The translations under genes were made by a program, and so were the position numbers. Below are positions 33,078 through 34,707 of a stretch of 34,707 nucleotides of DNA, one piece after another. The stretch comes from Phycisphaerales bacterium (GTDB lineage: Bacteria; Planctomycetota; Phycisphaerae; Phycisphaerales; UBA1924): positions 1 to 34,707 of the forward strand of contig JALWOY010000225.1 of assembly GCA_027083355.1 (NCBI GenBank). The letters are read 5' to 3'. Under the pieces are notes generated by a model. That model saw nothing but the letters and a program-made list of their open reading frames with translations. It was not told the DNA's origin and made no database searches. Positions within the stretch are counted from its first letter, which is position 1, and each line of letters opens with the position of its first letter.

Positions 33078-33084
33078 GCCCGGC

Positions 33085-34335
33085 ATGAGCGACGCAGACG
33101 GGAACGGCGAGGGGCGCGTGACGTGGCGGGATCTGCACCTGTGGCAGATCCAGCCGGTGCGGGATGTGCTGCTGGCGCTGGCGGTGGTGGGGCTGTTCTG
33201 GCTCGGGAAGAAGATCAGCGTGGTGACGGTGCCGCTGCTTCTGGCGGTGTTGCTGGCGTATCTGTGCGAGCCGGTGATCCGGTGGATGGAACGCCGGACG
33301 AGCCTGCACCGACGCGGGGCGGTGGTGACGCTGCTGGCGCTGCTCGTGCTGCTGGTGGTGGTGCCGACGCTCGCCGGCATCAGCCTCGGCGTGGCCCAGA
33401 CGGCGACGCTGCTTTCGAGCACGGCGAGCAGGATCGAGCTGGTGTATCAGTCGGTGCAATCACCGGGCGACCGAGTGCTCGAGGGGCGGGTTTCGAACGA
33501 AGCGGGCCCGGCGTGGTCATGGATGCGTGACCAGATCGCCGACAGCGCGCAGCGTGACGAGCTGGACCGGGTGCTCGAGATGGTGGGGGCCTGGCTGCGT
33601 AATAGCACGTGGTCGCTTCTCGGCGCGACGGCCAGCGTGGGCGCGGGGGCGCTGCGATCGGCGCTGCGGGTGGTGGGGGGGGTGTTCACCTTCGCGTTCG
33701 GCGTGTTCCTGACGGGGTTCTTTTTCTACTTCGTGGCGACGGGGTGGTCATCGTTGCGGATGCTGTCGCTGCGTGTGTTGCCGGACAGCCACCGCGAGCG
33801 GATCATCGACCTGGCGCGGAAGTTCGACGCGGTGATCTCGGGGTTCGTCCGCGGGCGGCTGACGATCGCGTTCGTGCAGGCGGTGTTCTTTTCCGTGGCG
33901 TACTGGATCATCGGCGTGCCGGCGGCGTTGATCATCGGGCCCTCTGTGGCGGTGCTTTCGATCGTGCCGTATCTCGCGTTGATCGGGATCCCGGTGTCGA
34001 TCGTGCTGCTCTGGCTGGAGGGGCACACGGGTGTCCGCGGCGCGTGGTGGTGGGTTCTTGGGGCGCCGTGCGTGGTGTACTTCATCGGGCAGGCGTTGGA
34101 CGATTATGTGCTGACACCCGCGATCCAGGGAAAGAGCACGAACATGGACACGCCGACGATTTTGTTCGCGTCGCTCGCCGGGGGGGCGTTGCTGGGTGTG
34201 TTCGGCATGCTGATCGCGATCCCGATCGCGGCGTGTTTGAAGATTTTGATCGTCGAGGTGTTCTGGCCCCGTTTCCGCGAGTGGGCCGAGGGCCGGGCGA
34301 GCGACCCGCTCCCGATCGAGGGTGCGGGTGAGTGA
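33085..34335 (+). CDS. AI-2E/PerM family permease
   Basis: The 416-residue protein has the AI-2E transporter family layout: two N-terminal helix pairs (about 25-60 and 82-108), a soluble segment of about 80 residues, and further helices with VVGGVFTFAFGVFLTGFFFYF, DAVISGFVRGRLTIAFVQA, LALIGIPVSIVLLWLEG, YFIGQALDDYVLTPAIQG and GALLGVFGMLIAIPIAACLK. Members export or import varied small molecules, and some act as Na+/H+ antiporters; the substrate here cannot be told. The ATG at 33085 lacks a ribosome site; an in-frame ATG at 33034 would add 17 residues translated from repeat DNA. Confidence 0.92.
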   Translation: MSDADGNGEGRVTWRDLHLWQIQPVRDVLLALAVVGLFWLGKKISVVTVPLLLAVLLAYLCEPVIRWMERRTSLHRRGAVVTLLALLVLLVVVPTLAGISLGVAQTATLLSSTASRIELVYQSVQSPGDRVLEGRVSNEAGPAWSWMRDQIADSAQRDELDRVLEMVGAWLRNSTWSLLGATASVGAGALRSALRVVGGVFTFAFGVFLTGFFFYFVATGWSSLRMLSLRVLPDSHRERIIDLARKFDAVISGFVRGRLTIAFVQAVFFSVAYWIIGVPAALIIGPSVAVLSIVPYLALIGIPVSIVLLWLEGHTGVRGAWWWVLGAPCVVYFIGQALDDYVLTPAIQGKSTNMDTPTILFASLAGGALLGVFGMLIAIPIAACLKILIVEVFWPRFREWAEGRASDPLPIEGAGE

Positions 34336-34402
34336 AGGCTCCCGAGACAATCCGTGTGCTTTGACAGGCCCGTGCGCAAGGGCGGGTGTGGGGCGAAAAC
34401 TT

Positions 34403-34542
34403 CTTCTCCATACTTCGTCGATCGGGGTGTGCAGGAGAGAGAGGAGAAAATGAAGCCCCTCACCCCGGCCCTCTCCACGCAAAGCCGGGGAGAGGGAGCA
34501 CCCGCGCTCGCGCCCGGGCCTCGTTCCGGAAAGCACGAGAAC
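34403..34542 (-). repeat. Long dispersed repeat, copy 2 (inverted relative to 30999-31143)
   Basis: On the minus strand it runs in the same order as copy 1: TTCTCGTGCTTTCCGGAAC, GGGCGCGAGCGCGGGTGCTC, hairpin, GGGGTGAGGGGCT, pyrimidine tract, CGATCG. The hairpin arms CCCTCTCC (34469-34476) and GGAGAGGG (34489-34496) are shorter than in copy 1. It fills most of the 234-bp gap between the permease and the last gene. Confidence 0.8.
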
Positions 34543-34569
34543 CCGGAGGCCGGGGCAGAGCCGGCTGAT

Positions 34570-34707
34570 TCAGCCAAAAAGGTTGTGCTGGATGATGCAG
34601 CGGATGGCTTCGAGTCCGTCGCGCCAGCCTATTTTCTTGCCCTCTTCGTAGGTCCGGCCCGCGTAGGAGATCGGGATCTCGTAGATGCGGATGGGGCGGG
34701 GCGGGGC
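34570..34707 (-). CDS. C-terminus of a family 2 glycosyltransferase (cut by window edge)
   Basis: The last 45 codons of a minus-strand gene are visible, ending at a TGA (34570-34572). The peptide includes [20 protein letters not shown] followed by [19 protein letters not shown]. This ending is characteristic of dolichol-phosphate-mannose-synthase-like family 2 glycosyltransferases, which transfer sugars to polyprenyl phosphate or build cell-surface glycans. The catalytic domain lies beyond the window, so the donor and acceptor are unknown. Confidence 0.85.
   Translation of the reverse strand, partial: APPRPIRIYEIPISYAGRTYEEGKKIGWRDGLEAIRCIIQHNLFG

Larger units (their letters stand above)
32544..33084. 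other. Gene-free stretch of dispersed and tandem repeats
   Basis: 541 bp between the Minf_1886 gene and the permease. It holds a GAGCCGCGACCG copy (32617-32642), a GACAGGCGGGGC...GCCCC element at 32732-32755, an AGCCCTCGCTTCCGCT copy (32766-32792), the 46-bp array (32817-33030) and a small palindrome (33051-33067). Open frames in it on both strands only translate repeats. Confidence 0.75.

Noticed and set aside
32511-33422. 303-residue open frame on the minus strand
   Set aside because: Its middle is the repeated translation of the 46-bp array and dispersed repeats, and its ends are antisense to real genes.
30999-34542. Composite transposon
   Set aside because: The flanking repeats are inverted, but there is no transposase and no target-site duplication was seen; a dispersed repeat family explains them more simply.

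Overview
The window is about 34.7 kb of GC-rich bacterial DNA that reads like a planctomycete, most likely of the class Phycisphaerae. The assignment rests on family content: a DUF1800/DUF1501 pair, a prepilin-like protein with the H-X9-DG signature, a secreted protein ending in two GC-type dockerin-like repeats, a protein of the planctomycete/verrucomicrobial family Minf_1886, and intergenic DNA full of short hyphenated inverted repeats. No rRNA, tRNA, CRISPR array, insertion sequence or phage gene was seen.

Layout. On the left, on the minus strand, are the start of a small membrane-anchored protein (cut by the window edge), a DUF1501 protein, a DUF1800 protein and a heme A synthase. The heme A synthase is divergent from a plus-strand operon at about 5140-20996. 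That operon encodes Alternative Complex III (actA-actF), a small one-helix protein, a SCO copper chaperone, a caa3-type cytochrome c oxidase (coxB with fused cytochrome c, coxA, coxC, coxD) and a last membrane protein of unknown function. Next, on the minus strand, come a dockerin-tailed secreted protein, an H-X9-DG prepilin-like protein, a cysteine-rich small membrane protein with a near-consensus promoter, and an OmpA-family lipoprotein. On the plus strand follow an amidohydrolase, the two System II cytochrome c maturation proteins (ResB and CcsA types), a 3-methyladenine DNA glycosylase, the Minf_1886 protein and an AI-2E/PerM family permease. The right edge cuts the C-terminus of a family 2 glycosyltransferase on the minus strand.

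How the genes fit together. Alternative Complex III oxidises quinol and passes electrons through its hemes (five in ActA, one in ActE) to the cytochrome c domain fused to CoxB, then to CuA and the heme-copper site of CoxA. Supporting factors are in the window: heme A synthase (cofactor), SCO (CuA assembly) and ResB/CcsA (attachment of the c-type hemes). CoxA carries YSHPVV where A1-type enzymes have the HPEVY glutamate, so it is an A2-type oxidase.

The least explained material is in the gene-free stretches at 23456-23874, 30809-31355, 32544-33084 and 34336-34569. They hold several dispersed hairpin repeat families, a five-unit 46-bp hairpin array with a compensatory stem change, and two long inverted copies of one repeat bracketing three genes. 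Three protein families that I do not recognise or only partly recognise (14090-14551, 20133-20996, 22979-23455) are the best candidates for new biology.
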